A stretch of 64,000 nt of DNA from CAVVEQ01 sp963828855 (lineage in GTDB: Bacteria > Chloroflexota > Anaerolineae > Anaerolineales > Anaerolineaceae). The notes under the pieces were generated by a model that saw only the letters and a list, made by a program, of their open reading frames with translations, ran no database searches and was not told where the DNA came from. Positions 45,446-56,496 of this stretch are shown here, one piece after another (positions within the stretch are counted from its first letter, which is position 1; each line of letters starts with the position of its first letter). Position numbers and translations under genes: made by a program. Location of the stretch: contig CAWHGB010000006.1 in NCBI GenBank assembly GCA_963828855.1, positions 62,001 through 126,000 on the forward strand, written 5' to 3'.

Positions 45446-46457
45446 TATTTCCCCGGCCAAAACTCGTTGGTAAAAGCAGTCGAAAGATCGAGCGGTTTTT
45501 CCAGCAACCCCATGCCTAGGAGCACATTCTGCATGTTTTCCCATGCGCTGGGGTTCGAATACCCGGGTTTCGGGCTTTTCCACATTTCGATGGATTTTGA
45601 TAGCACCGCTTTCTGGACCGGGTCATCCTCACCCAGGTTCTCGACGTATTTACGGCTGATCGCGTAGGCTTCCTCGGGTTTATCGATCGTGAATAAGATC
45701 CCCTGAAGAATGGCGGTTGCCATTTTGCTGAACCAGTTCCGGATCCTTGCGGATCAAATCCTCGCTGGTGACCAGACCGTTACCAACCAGATTATTGAAA
45801 TCCGAAGTTCGCAGCAGGTTGGCGGCATATCCTTTTGCCTGGAGCTGCACTGGTTCGTTGGCAGCGTAGACGACCACGGCATCATCCCGTTTGCTTACCA
45901 GGGATTCCAGCTGGGTGAAGCCGATCACATCCAGGGATACATCCTTTTCGGTGAGCCCGGCGGAGGAAAGCAGGGCATTAAGACCGATATAACTGGCACC
46001 GGAGAGCATGGGGATGCCGATGCGTTTACCCTTGAGATCAGCAGGTGTGGTGATCCCGGACTCCTTCAGGGAAACCACCCCCACCGGGTAATCCTGGTAC
46101 CAGGCCAGGGTGTAGACGAGCGGAAGACCGCTCCCGCGTCCAAGCAGCACCTGCTCGCCGGAGGCGATGGTGAAGGGCAGCTCGCCAGCCCCCACCAGGG
46201 CGACAGTGTCGATCTCGGTGCTGTAATCCAGGGTCACATCCAGACCCCTGCTCCTTGAAGTAACCCTTTCTCGATGGCAACATACAGCGGCGCGAACTGC
46301 ACATTGGGAATGTAGCCAACCGGCAGGCGGATGGGTAGGTCGGAACCCGTCGGGACGGATCGAGGGAGGAAGCGGTTGGCTGTGCCTGGCAGGCAGCCAG
46401 AAGGACCAGTGACAATGGATAATGATAAATATATCGTTTCATATTGATCACTCTCAT
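45445..46457 (-). CDS. ribY: NMT1/THI5-like substrate-binding lipoprotein (RibY type), frameshifted
   Basis: ATG 46457 overlaps the permease stop as TAATG; a second in-frame ATG is 15 bases on (MKRYIYHYPLSLVLLAACQA, a lipoprotein signal). The NMT1 domain follows: RLPVGYIPNVQFAPLYVAIE, ALVGAGELPFTIASGEQVLL, LKGKRIGIPMLSGASYIGLN, ALLSSAGL. Frameshifts near 46340, 46255 and 45715. About 337 residues. Family members bind pyrimidines, thiamine precursors or riboflavin; the FMN riboswitch points to riboflavin. Confidence 0.82.
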
Positions 46458-47275
46458 TAAGCGATTTTGGGCGCTGCCATTTCAGGTAGCGTTTTTCCAG
46501 GGCAGCCACCAGGCCGTAGAGCATCAGGGCTAGCAGGACCAGGGTGAAGAACCGTACCAAAAACCAGGGGGGTGTCGTATTGACCGCGGGCGAGATTGAT
46601 GAGGAAACCCAGACCCCGATCGGAACCGACGAATTCCCCCACCACGGCACCGATGACGGCCAGGGTGGCACCGATGCGCAAGCCGCCCAGGACAAGCGGC
46701 AGGGCGGAAGGGACTTCCAGGTAGCGCAGCATCTGCCGGCGGTTGGCGCGCATGGAGCGCATCAGGTCGCGCAGGTTTCCGGCACGCTGCGCAACCCCAC
46801 CAGGGTGTTGACCAGCACCGGGAAGAAAACGATCAGGGCGCAGATCAGCACTTTGGAAGACAGCCCCGGACCGAACCAGATGACCAGCAGGGGGGCGATG
46901 GCGACCACCGGAATGGCCTGGCTGGCGACGATATAGGGAGAAAGCAGGTTCTCCAGCAGGCGGGATTTCGCCAGGGCATAACCCGATCAGGAGCGCGGCA
47001 CCGATCCCGAACGACCATGCCCAGCAGCACCTCCAGCAGGGTGGCGGCGGTGTGGTAGAGCAAGCGAGCCATCCTGCATGGCTTTCCAGGTGCGTTCAGC
47101 GCAACCTCCACTGGCGCGGGAAGAATGAAGGAGGGCAGCCGGAATACCGCTCACCGCCAGGCTCCAGGCAGCCAGGAAGAGGAGGATCGAACGCCAGCAG
47201 GATCCAGACCCTCCTGGCGGAGAATGAGTTGCTGGAAATGAGATCTGGTTTGATTGGTTTATCTTCTGCTCGCAT
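46457..47275 (-). CDS. ribX: ABC transporter permease (RibX type), frameshifted
   Basis: ATG 47275 (MRAEDKPIKPDLISSN). Repaired parts: RSILLFLAAWSLAV, FILPAPVEVA, LLYHTAATLLEVLLGM, then the EAA loop RYLEVPSALPLVLGGLRIGA, VIGAVVGEFVGSDRGLGFLI, ending FFTLVLLALMLYGLVAALEK. Frameshifts near 47195, 47060, 46990, 46790, 46590 and 46490. About 272 residues. The start codon sits within a T-run after a possible terminator hairpin of the riboswitch, which suits control by termination. Riboflavin transport is inferred from the riboswitch. Confidence 0.8.
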
Positions 47276-47337
47276 AAAAAAATACCCCGGGCAAGCGACC
47301 TCAGGGCATCAATCCAGGCATATTGCTGGAATGATTT

Positions 47338-47452
47338 AGCCTTCTTTTATCCGGACTGTACCGTCGACCCCGGAGTTACACCGGGTCTGCGCTTTTCTCG
47401 CGCTGGTGGGTTATGACCACCGGTCGGGAATTTCACCCTGCCCTGAAGGATT
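47338..47452 (-). promoter_or_regulatory. FMN riboswitch (RFN element)
   Basis: On the minus strand the conserved RFN blocks are present in order: CTTCAGGGCAGGGTGAAATT, CCCGACCGGTGGT, the AGCGCGAGAAAAGCGC hairpin, GACCCGGTGTAACTCCGGGG, and GTCGACGGTACAGTCCGGAT. FMN binding usually ends transcription or blocks translation of riboflavin genes. The genes downstream are an ABC uptake system. A later hairpin (CCCTG/CGGGG) followed by seven T (about 47278-47310) can be the terminator of the switch. Confidence 0.95.
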
Positions 47453-47464
47453 GTTTGCGATTCA

Positions 47465-47494
47465 AGTATACGCAAATGGAACGTTGTATGTCAA
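47465..47494 (-). promoter_or_regulatory. Promoter of the riboflavin transport operon
   Basis: Minus strand: perfect -35 TTGACA (47494-47489), 18-bp spacer, TATACT (47470-47465); transcription would start just before the riboswitch. Confidence 0.8.
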
Positions 47495-47496
47495 TT

Positions 47497-47932
47497 TCAT
47501 TCAATCCCGGGAATAGGGCGGGTACCCCGGCAGAGGCTGGCGAGGGTGGGGACGATCTTTTTCAGAGCCGCAGACCTCGAACGCCAACCGTACGCAGGGA
47601 AATCCCCTCCCGCCGGGCGATCTCCTTTTGGGTGTAGCCCTTCGCACAGGTCGGCAAGGATGCGCTGCTGGCGGAAGGAGAGCTCGCGGGCGAAGGATTC
47701 TCGCCTGAATAGGATGCAGGAACCCTGCTCGCGGGAGTAGATCAGAACCAGGTCACCCATGCTGCTGGCTTTCATGGCTGCCGGATCGATGGTGAGGGTG
47801 AGCGATTCCAGCACCTCCAGGTTGGATTGCACAGCCGCTGGAGTTGATCGATTGCACGATCGTTTCGGCGGCGAGCGAGGAACTGGTGTAGATGATGGAA
47901 GTATCGTCCGGGATCATGATGATGCGGGTCAT
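47497..47932 (-). CDS. LuxR-type HTH regulator, frameshifted
   Basis: ATG 47932 (MTRIIMIPDDTSIIYTSSSL) after GGAGATGCC. The middle is VLESLTLTIDPAAMKASSMG. After frameshifts near 47815 and 47600 the HTH reads LSFRQQRILADLCEGYTQKE then IARREGISLRTVGVRGLRL, a LuxR/GerE-like helix-turn-helix. There is no phosphoacceptor domain of normal size. About 144 residues. A symmetric site in its promoter suggests autoregulation. It lies just upstream of the riboflavin operon on the same strand but has its own promoter. Confidence 0.65.
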
Positions 47933-47964
47933 GGCATCTCCAATAGAAATAATGTTCTATATTA

Positions 47965-47990
47965 TTTCATCACAGGCATGAAATTGTCAA
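47965..47990 (-). promoter_or_regulatory. Promoter with inverted repeat before the LuxR-type gene
   Basis: -35 TTGACA (47990-47985). Between it and an AATAAT-like -10 lies TTTCAT-gcctgtg-ATGAAA (47965-47983), a perfect 6-bp inverted repeat fit for a dimeric regulator. Confidence 0.5.
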
Positions 47991-48158
47991 GGTTCTGACC
48001 CACCTTTGGGATGAAAAACCATCCGTTTTGTCCGTTTTTGGTTACAAAGCCATTTTATTTGGATTACAATCGGCTTACAGTTCCCCCAAACCGGTTGACT
48101 TTACCTTCCCGGTGATGTAAATTAGATTTGGATTAAAAGCACGCAAAGGTTGCGAGCC

Positions 48159-48954
48159 ATGATATTTGATAAATTCCGTAAACCCAAAAAAGATCACAAG
48201 CGCGGCCAGGCGTTCCTGGAGCTGGCGCTGATCCTGCCTGTGCTGCTGATCATGCTCATCGGGATGGTGGAGGTGGTTTTCTTCATCGGCCGCTACCTGG
48301 ATGTGCTGGACCTGACCCGTGAAGCTGCCCGTTTTGCCTCGCAGCGCGACCCGCAGATCGATGAGATCATCGCCGGGGCGGGCATCCCCCCGGGTGATTA
48401 CGATTGCAGCACGGCGAACGATTTCAATTTCTTCTACGATACCTCCTGCATTTTTTCACCGACGATCGGTTCCAGCATCCTGCTGGGATTCGGATTATTG
48501 CAACGGGTTGAACCCTTTCCTGATCATGAACCCCGCCACCGATGATATCGTGGTGACCGTTTTCACCCTGAGCACCAACCAGGTTTCGAACGTCTGGCCA
48601 ATGGATGACCCGGCGGGAGATGGAAAATACTGGGCGCTATCCAACTTCGATAATTACACCGACCCGGACCCCGCGCTGGATGGGGATAACTGGATGCGTG
48701 ACTGCCAGGGAAATACCGTCCGGGCGGAACCGCATTATACGGAAACCAGCGTGAACAGCCTGGTGCTGCCATACAACGTCGATATGCCAAACGCGAAAGG
48801 ATATGTTGCCGTCGAGTTCTTTTATTGTTACGAGCAGGTTCTGAATCTGCCATTGATCACCCAATTCATTCCCAACCCCTTCCAAATCCATGCCTACACG
48901 ATCATGCCCCTTCCCCCCGGGTCACCGACCCCAACCCCCAGCCCGACACCTTAA
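48159..48954 (+). CDS. TadE-like pseudopilin-type protein, one frameshift
   Basis: ATG 48159. The N-terminal TadE signature is RGQAFLELALILPVLLIML, one hydrophobic helix after a short basic leader. A frameshift near 48500 leads to NPFLIMNPATDDIVVTVF and the rest of an exported domain, ending in a short Pro/Thr tail (GSPTPTPSPTP). About 265 residues. TadE-like proteins are processed or anchored by the helix and belong to Tad pilus or secreted-surface systems. No TadA ATPase or TadV peptidase is in this window. Confidence 0.85.
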
Positions 48955-48958
48955 CGCC

Positions 48959-50797
48959 ATGAAAAAACATCAAAAAGGTCAAACGCTGGTCATTTTCGCG
49001 ATCGCCGCGCTCGCGCTGGTATTCTTTATCGGTCTGGCGGTGGATTCCGGCTCCCTGTATGTTACCTACGGTCAGCTAAAAAGAGCCGTGGATGCCGCAG
49101 CGGTTTCGGCTGCCAACGAGTTCAAGCGCCAGGAACCCGGGCATGAACTGGAAGTCATCCCAAAGATGACCTATGCTGCCACCGAGATCCTGAAACTGCA
49201 GAACATCGACCCGAACAGCGTGGACCTGCAGATCCGCCTGTGCGATTCGGATTTCGACGGCTTCCGGGATGCTGACCTTGTGACATGGCCCCTGATTTCT
49301 TCAACCGCTGCCCGATCACGAACGTCCCCGACCCAGTCACCGGGCTGCTTCGGCAACCACGCAAGCTGATCTGGGTGCGGGCCACCCAGGAAGCGCCGCT
49401 GTACTTCCTGCACATGCTGGGCTTTGATAATATCCCCCTGACCACCGACGCGATCGCAGAAGCAGCCTCGGTGGATATGGTGCTGGTTTTCGATACCTCC
49501 GAATCCATGGCCTCCGACACCCTGGCAACCCTGTGCGAGCCGTTCGTGACCGCCGGAGAGAACTGCCCGTTCGTGGATAATTACGATGCCGCCTGCAACG
49601 CCACCAACTCCTGCCAGCCGTTGCTCCAGGCGAAGGACGCTGCCAACGCACTCCTCGGCACCTGTATGACGGCTACGACCGGGTGGGGATCGTCACCTTC
49701 GACACCCAGGCGCAGATCCGCTTCAATCTTGGTGAGAACGACGCAATGAACCCGGAAACCCACCTGGAGGAAGCCTCCGACGCGATCGACGCCATCCCGC
49801 TGCACAACGACGCCCCATACGCGCTGATGTGGCCGCAGTGGAAGATGTTCCCGGGCATGTTCAACCCGGTCTTCCCCGAGGATCGCGACGGGGATGGATT
49901 GGACGATGATGACGACCTGCCCACCTGCCAGGATAACGTTTCCCACCCGCTGTGCTGCGACGTGAACGATCCCACCGGGCATAACCCCGGGGAATGCGAT
50001 CGCTGGGATGAATCCCACGATTACTGGGGTTGGGGCGGAGTTCCCTGCGACGCCTGGAACAAGAACGATGCCTTCGATATGAACGGGGACGGGATTATAT
50101 ACTGAAGCGGATAACGTGGTTCCGGGCGATTCCGCCTCCGTGCTCTCCACCTGCCATGGCTGCGGCATCCGGGTGGCATCCAATGTTCTGCGCGAATTCG
50201 GCCGCTCAGGTTCGGTTTGGGTGATCGTTTTCCTTTCCGATGGTGCCGGTGAACCTGAGCGATACTCCCAATACCGATCCGGTCAACCCCGACCTCGCAG
50301 AGTTATCCTAACGGATTCTGCACCGGTGGCATGGGCACAGGTTGGTGGAATTCGCAGTGTTTCGATACCGAGTTCGCTACCCCGCCACTGCATCGATACC
50401 GCCGCGGGCACCTGCCCACCGGGTTCCGTTTGGGATGGTACCACGCCCAAATTTGAATTACAGCGTGCTGGATTACGCCCTGGATATGACTGATACCGCT
50501 GCCCTCACCCGCTCGTTGAACCTGAATGAACCAGGTGGAAATGAGATCTCAATCTATACCATCGGCTTGGGCGCAGCAGGCGGTGATACCAGCGACCCGA
50601 TCAATGTCTCCATTGGCGAACAGCTGCTGCGCTACATGGCAGCTGTTGGTGATGACGGCGACCGTGAAACCGACCCATGCGACGGCGTCGGCCCGCGGCG
50701 CATCTGCGGCCAGTATTATTTTGCACCATCCGGGGCAGCCCTGGAAGGCATCTTCCTCGATATCGCTTCCCGCATTTATACAAGGATCTCGGAGTAA
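48959..50797 (+). CDS. TadG-like protein with von Willebrand A domain, frameshifted
   Basis: ATG 48959, 5 bases after the previous gene. TadG-like N-terminus: KGQTLVIFAIAALALVFFIG, VDSGSLYVTYGQLKRAVDAA. A VWA domain starts VDMVLVFDTSESM, with the metal-binding DTSES. A long insert has Asp-rich calcium-type loops (DRDGDGLDDDDD, DMNGDG) and Cys pairs; VIVFLSDG, ISIYTIGLG and the end PSGAALEGIFLDIASRIYTR finish the VWA fold. Frameshifts near 49285, 49660, 50105, 50250, 50340 and 50440. About 613 residues. Surface adhesion is likely. Confidence 0.83.
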
Positions 50798-50802
50798 TCC
50801 CC

Positions 50803-53329
50803 ATGAGCCCAGTAAAACGGCCAGTTTTCCAGATTTAGAGACCACCTGCGGAGAAGCCCGGCGCAATCGATGGTGGAATTTGCCATCGCGCTGCCGATCC
50901 TCCTGCTGCTGGTATTCGGGATCATCGAGTTCGGACGCATCCTGCAGGCCTGGCTGGCGATCGAGAACGGGGCGAGGTTTGGTGTGCGCTATGCGGTCAC
51001 CGGGAATTACGACTCGCAGTATTGTGCAGCCGCAGTTGGCGCCATGACCGCCGACCTTGGCCTGACTGTCGCCGAAGAAACCGACGGAAGTGACGATTGC
51101 GTGATCGAAGATGCCATCGGCAACCAGATCGATGATCTCTCCGTTCCGCTTCAGGATTATGCCCGCCTGCTGACCATCCGGGATGTCTCCCTGCAGGGCG
51201 CGACCGGGATCGCCTATAACCTGGACGACCCGGTTTCCGGTAATTATGAGGATTTCCTGACCGCAGCTCATACCACCCTGGATGATGGCGCTTTCCACCA
51301 GGACCACCGCGGTAACCCAAGCCTGCCGGGCTTCTTTCAATGTGACCACCTGCTCCAACCGGATTATTCAGGATCATGGAGTCCTCTTCGGGTTGAACCC
51401 CAACAACTTCTTCTTCAACCCGATTCCCGGTGGGGGCAATCCCAATGATTTCTTGTTCCCGCAGCACTGCGAGATGGTGGAAATTGGTACTTTCAACCTG
51501 GTGCGCGCGGTGGATGACGCCGGCGGCCCGGGCGACCGGGTGCGCGTGACCCTCACCTACCGGCACAACCTGATCACCCCCTTCCTTTCCACCTGGTGGC
51601 CGACCCTGCGGTTGACCGCCATGCGCGAGGGCATCGTTGAAAAATTCCGCACCTCGCGCGTCACCGGTCTCACCGGTGGGATGGCCTTCCTGCCCACCTG
51701 GACCTTCACCCCGCCGCCGGCGACCATGACCCCGACCGAAACGCTGACGCCAACCGCCACCTCCACGATGACCGCCACGCCCACCAGCCACGCCGGACTG
51801 CCTGACATTTGTGAACGATACAGAGGGCATGACCGGTGACCCGGGCGAGAACCTGGCAATCCAGAATGGCGGCAACTCGCTCGAAGCCTACATGCGCAAT
51901 ACTGATCCGTCAATAGCGTCTGGCTCGGAGCTGCCAGCCTGACCTACAATGGCGGATGGCATTCGGCATTCCAGGACCCGATGGCAGGACACATCTTCGA
52001 TTATTACGCCTGGGAAGCCAACGCGAACAAACTCTATGACCCGGCGAATACGAGTCCACCTACCCGTTCTCGCATATCTTCCCCACGCCGCAGTACCGGG
52101 TCTACCCGGGGCAATCCGGTTGGTTCAAGTGGGTGTATGCCACCCCGTTCACCTTCTGGGAGACACCCAATTTCCGGCAGTACCCGTTCGATGCCAACCC
52201 GACCCTGGAACTCTCCGTCACGCCTCCCGGACCAAGCCAGGCACAGGGGTATTACTGGCCAAGCGATTTCAATGGCGGGCTTGACCTACAAGATCGGATT
52301 CGATGAAGAGACGGCCCGGACCTGCTCCTGACCATGACCGGCCGGGAAGGACCGGAGATCACCCTGCAGTATTCCAGTTCATCACCCATCTCAGGCGGAT
52401 TCTGGATCCGGGCGATCATTAGCGGGACCGATGCCATGCCGATGGATTATGTTTATTTCTACGTTTATGATTCCAACGGCTACCTGGTTCACTGGTCATC
52501 CGACACCACCAGCCAGTACTGCATCTTCGGCGGCAGCTGCAACAGCCGCACCCCGTGGGCAGACCGCTGGCTGCAGGGCGGCGTTAACGCCGGGTTGATC
52601 ACCGATGGGGATTACACCCTGGTGGTGCTGGCACGCAATTCCGATAACCGCACAAAATCCAGCGTCATCGTGGATAACTTCAGCATCATGGCGCCCACGC
52701 CCACCACGCACGAGCACGGTCACCCAGATCGGTCACCCCCACGGTGACCCGCACCCGCACACCAACCCGTACATCAACGATCACCCGTACCCCGACGAAT
52801 ACCCGCACGATCACACTGACACCCACGATCACGCAAACGCCGACCGTCACTCGACACCCCGACGGTCACGAGCACCCCGACGGTCACCCGCACGCGGACC
52901 AACACACCGACCATCACGCTGACGCCCACGATCACGCGGACTCCGACAATCACCCTGACCATCACGGTGACGACTACCCGCACCCGTACCCCTACCCGCA
53001 CCAATACACCCGACAAGGACGAACACACCGACGGTGACAGATAACCTATACACCGACGGTCACATCTACGATCACGCTGACCCGAACAATTACCCGCACC
53101 CCCACGGTAACCTTAACGCGGACAATCACACCCACCCGGACCAACACGCGGACGATCACGTCATACACCGACGAGCACTACCACCCTGACGCCAACGATC
53201 ACAAGGACACCGACGCGGACACCGACGAACACGCTGACGCCGACCCGGACGCAGATCATCATCTGCCAGACACCGATCGAGCTCGGCGGATGCAAGACCA
53301 ATACGCCCACCCGTACCCGGACGCCATGA
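50803..53329 (+). CDS. Very long TadE-like surface protein with Thr/Pro-Thr repeat stalk, frameshifted
   Basis: ATG 50803, 6 bases after the VWA gene. After a frameshift near 50838 comes the TadE motif SMVEFAIALPILLLLVFGII EF-type helix, then an exported domain (GILFGLNPNN-like VLFGLNPNNFFFNPIPGG, ITPFLSTWWPTLRLTAMREG), a first Thr/Pro linker (TPPPATMTPTETLTPTAT), a second globular domain (GMTGDPGENLAIQNGGNSLE, MPMDYVYFYVYDSNGYLVHW, DGDYTLVVLARNSDNRTKSS), and a stalk of about 190 residues of TPT, TRT, TIT repeats (52690-53270). The end is IIICQTPIELGGCKTNTPT RTRTP-like. At least eight frameshifts. About 840 residues if one gene; it could be two. Confidence 0.62.
52735..53270 (+). repeat. Tandem codon-level repeat encoding a Thr/Arg/Pro stalk
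   Basis: Short units based on acgcc(g/a)ac(g/c)(g/a)tcac are repeated for over 500 bases with little variation. In frame they give T-P-T-I-T-R and T-R-T-P-T-R. It has no unique spacers and no palindromic repeats, so it is not a CRISPR array. Confidence 0.7.
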
Positions 53330-53339
53330 TCCCGGGCGG

Positions 53340-54283
53340 ATGACCGACAACTTCGAGGGAAAGCCGAAACGACAGAAGTGGCTCGCACAACAAGGCGAGC
53401 CACTCTCGCATCCCTGCTGGCGGGCGGGTTTTTCTTCGTTGTGCTATTCCTGGCACTCAATGTGGTGGTGCGAAGCGCTTCGCTGACTGAACAGATCAAG
53501 GTGATGGCGTTTATCACCGCTTGCGCTCGGGCTGCTCTTCTTTGCCCTGGCGCTGGTGGGTGATTTCCTCATCCGAGCCGGGGCTGGCGATGGGATTCTC
53601 CCCTGCTGATCGCCATTTGGGCTACCTGATCCCGGCGGTTTATTTTCTTCTGATGTGCCTGGCTTTCACGGTTTCTACCGCCAGATTTCTGGACTGCGCT
53701 GGCGCGGTTCGAACTTGCTGCTAACCCATCAAGTGCCTGTTCTCCTTCTCTGGCAGGTACTGATGCTCACCTGGTTCCTGCTGCGGGTAAAAAGCTGGAT
53801 CCCCGCAAAGTCATTTACGCTACGCAGCGAGAGAAACCGTGACGGCCTTCCTGGCAGGGGTCGGGCTTGGGGTTGGGAGCCATTTTTATCATTTCGATCG
53901 AATCCGACCCTCTTCCCTTCCCTGCAGGCGATCTAACTGCCGGGAGCGCAGGGGCCACCCCCATTGCAGGGGGTATTGCTGCTTGTCTTTGCTATCAGCC
54001 TGCTGCCATGGGCCGAGGAGCAGTACTTCCGGGGAATTCTGCTCGACTGGTTGGAACGAGCTGGGGGAGACTGGCGGGGTCTTACTTTCCTCCCTGTTTT
54101 TTGCCCTGCTTTCCTTCCGCTTGACACTTGGTCCTGCCGGGTTTACTGGTTGGACTCGGCCTGGCGATCTCCGCAGGCGATCGCGATTGGAGGTCGGCAG
54201 TCTGCGCGCACGCGGTATGCAACCTGGTTATCCTGGGTTTATTTCCATGCGCGCGCATTCTGAGAGTGAATTCGGTAGCGTGA
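53340..54283 (+). CDS. CPBP-family intramembrane protease, heavily frameshifted
   Basis: ATG 53340 (MTDNFEGKPKRQ), 11 bases after the stalk gene. Hydrophobic helices (LASLLAGGFFFVVLFLALNV, LGLLFFALALVGDFLI, VPVLLLWQVLMLTWFLL) lead to the CPBP active site: EExxxR as WAEEQYFRGILLDWL, then LLSSLFFALLSF, and the third motif HxxxN as CAHAVCNLVILGLF. Frameshifts near 53370, 53520, 53600, 53665, 53830, 53960 and 54060. About 314 residues after repair; the stop TGA 54283 is 3 bases before the kinase gene. CPBP proteases (Rce1-like) cut membrane peptides; a role in processing its neighbours is a guess. Confidence 0.72.
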
Positions 54284-54285
54284 AG

Positions 54286-56496
54286 ATGAGCCAAAATGTA
54301 CCCGAACCGATACTGCAACTCCAGAGAATTCCCCCAAGGCAGGGAATCATTGCCCGGATGTTCTTCCTGGGGCTCTATTTCGCCTGGCTGATCTGGGGGG
54401 GTGGAAATGCCTTCGAACGGGGATATGCTGGCACTCTGGTGCTGGTGTTTCACCGGCGGAGCGGCGGCCTGGCAGGGGTGGCGGGTGAAAAGCCGGTTGG
54501 AAGACTGGGGGGTTACACAAAAGCCTGGATGTGGATGGCGACCGGGCTGGCCGTCAGCACTGCCGGCGATCTGACCAGGTTCCTCTCGAATACGATACTT
54601 CCCGGTTCTAACTGTTTACTGAGGCGGGATTCTGGCTTTACCCTATCGGTACCATCCTGCTGGCGGTGGGGATCAGTGTGTACCCGAGGGTGCTGCGTGT
54701 AACCACCAGCCGGGCGACTTTGTTAATGGATACTTTTATCACCACAACCGCTGTGGTGGTGCTTGCCTGGCTGGTTGTTTTCGAGCCGCTTTATAACGGT
54801 GCCACGGGGCTTCATCCCCGAAGCTGGGCTGCGACACTCTTCCCCCTGGTGGATTTGATCCTCCTGGTGATCGTGTTGGATCTTTTCCTTCTCAGTGACC
54901 CGCGCAGGGTGAACCCTTCGTTTCTTTGGATCCTGGGGGGACTTTTTGCCTTTACCCTGAGCGACCTGTTCTTCGTTTACCTGGTGAATACCCAGGGGTA
55001 TTTACCAGGAAGCCTGGTGGATCTCGGGTGGATCATCGGGGATGGTTGTTTCTTCCTGGCTGGGGTAAGCCAGCTTCGTAAAAATGTAGAAACAGTTGAG
55101 CTCCAACCAAACCCGCCGATCGCACGGTTCCAGAAATTGCTGCCGGTGCTGTTGGTCGTTATCCTGGGTTGGTATTCGCTGTTTTTCTGGCAATTCAGCG
55201 GGGCGACCAATTCCCTGGGATTGTGGGTTACGGTGATCCTTGGCATCGGGTTGATCATCCGCCAGGGGATCAGCACAGGGGAGCAGCAGTTCATCCAGTA
55301 TGCCAGCCTGGTCAATAGCATTTCAGAACCCGCCTTCGTCTGCGACCGGGACGGACGGCTGCGAATGGTCAACCCGGCTTTCCTGCGAATCACTGATCAC
55401 AACCAGGCCCAGGAAGTGCTTGGCACACGGTTGCAGCGAATGCTGGATGAAGCATTGCCCCTACCGCCATTTGCGCAGCTGCGCAAGACGGGTTGGTCTG
55501 GGGAAAAGGATCTTGCTGGCGCGAAACGGGGAGCGCATCCCGGTGAGCCTTTCGCTGCAACCCATTCAGCCGGGCGGGGATGACCGCCTGAGCCTGGCGG
55601 GTACAGCTCACGATTTGCGCGAATTGAAAAAACAGCAGAAAGATTTGCGCTCGGCCTATGAACAGATTGCCAGCGCGCATGACGAGCTGGAAAAGATGAA
55701 TCAGCAACTGGCGGAAAAGGTGGCCGAGGAGACCGCGAACCTGAGTGTTGCCCTGAACCGCCTGGAAAAGCAAAATCGCGAGCTGCAAAAATTGGATGAA
55801 TTGAAATCGGATTTCGTTTCCCTGGTCTCGCACGAACTGCGCGCTCCGTTGACCAATATAAACGGCGGAATCGAGCTGGTTCTGAAAGAGGGGAACAAGC
55901 TGCCCGCCCGGACGAAAAATTCCCTGGAGCTGGTTTCGGCAGAGATCAACCGCTTAACGCGCTTTGTTGAAACCATCCTGGATATTTCTGCGCTGGATGC
56001 AGGCAGAATGCCGCTCACCATCGCCCCGCTGGCGATCTCACGGGTGGCAACCACCATTCAGCGCCAGATGACCCACCTGGAGGATACCGCGAGGATCGCC
56101 TGGCGTATCCCACAGCCTGCCCCCGAGATGCTGGCGGACGAAAACGCGTTGAATAGCGTTCTGTTTCACCTGCTGGATAATGCCCTGAAATATGCCCCCT
56201 CCGGGCAGATCACGGTAATGGCAGGCAGCAAGGGCGCGCGCGGATGGCTTTCTGTCACCGATCAAGGCGTGGGTATCCCCGAAGGTGCGATGCCCTACCT
56301 TTTCGACCGCTTTTACAGGTACAATACCGAGGATGACCGCGAGGTTTACGGACACGGCATGGGATTGTATATCGTAAAACGACTGCTGGAAGCGATGGAT
56401 GGCAGCATTGAGGTATACAATCTGCCGGATGCAGGTGCGCAATTCACCTGCTGGCTGCCCCTTGCGGATACGGAATTGACCAAAGATGAAGGATAA
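54286..56496 (+). CDS. Membrane sensor histidine kinase, frameshifted
   Basis: ATG 54286 (MSQNVPEPILQLQRIPPRQG). About eight to ten helices form the sensor (FFLGLYFAWLIWGGGNAFER, FITTTAVVVLAWLVVFEPLY, LFPLVDLILLVIVLDLFLL, GGLFAFTLSDLFFVYLV), then a PAS domain (SLVNSISEPAFVCDRDGRLR), a coiled coil (DELEKMNQQLAEKVAEETAN), HisKA with the phosphoacceptor in VSHELRAPLTNING, and HATPase_c with LLDNALKYA, DQGVGIP, LFDRFYRYN and GHGMGLYIVK. Frameshifts near 54455, 54640 and 55505. About 737 residues. It overlaps the response regulator gene by 11 bases, so they are a pair. The signal is unknown. Confidence 0.9.

Noticed and set aside
47338..47452. TPP (thiamine) riboswitch before a thiamine-precursor transporter
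   Set aside because: The conserved blocks are those of the FMN element; the TPP CUGAGA and ACCUGA boxes are not seen in the right layout.
52735..53270. Possible CRISPR or satellite array
   Set aside because: Short units without unique spacers, which keep a T-P-T reading and continue a surface protein; it is a coding stalk.
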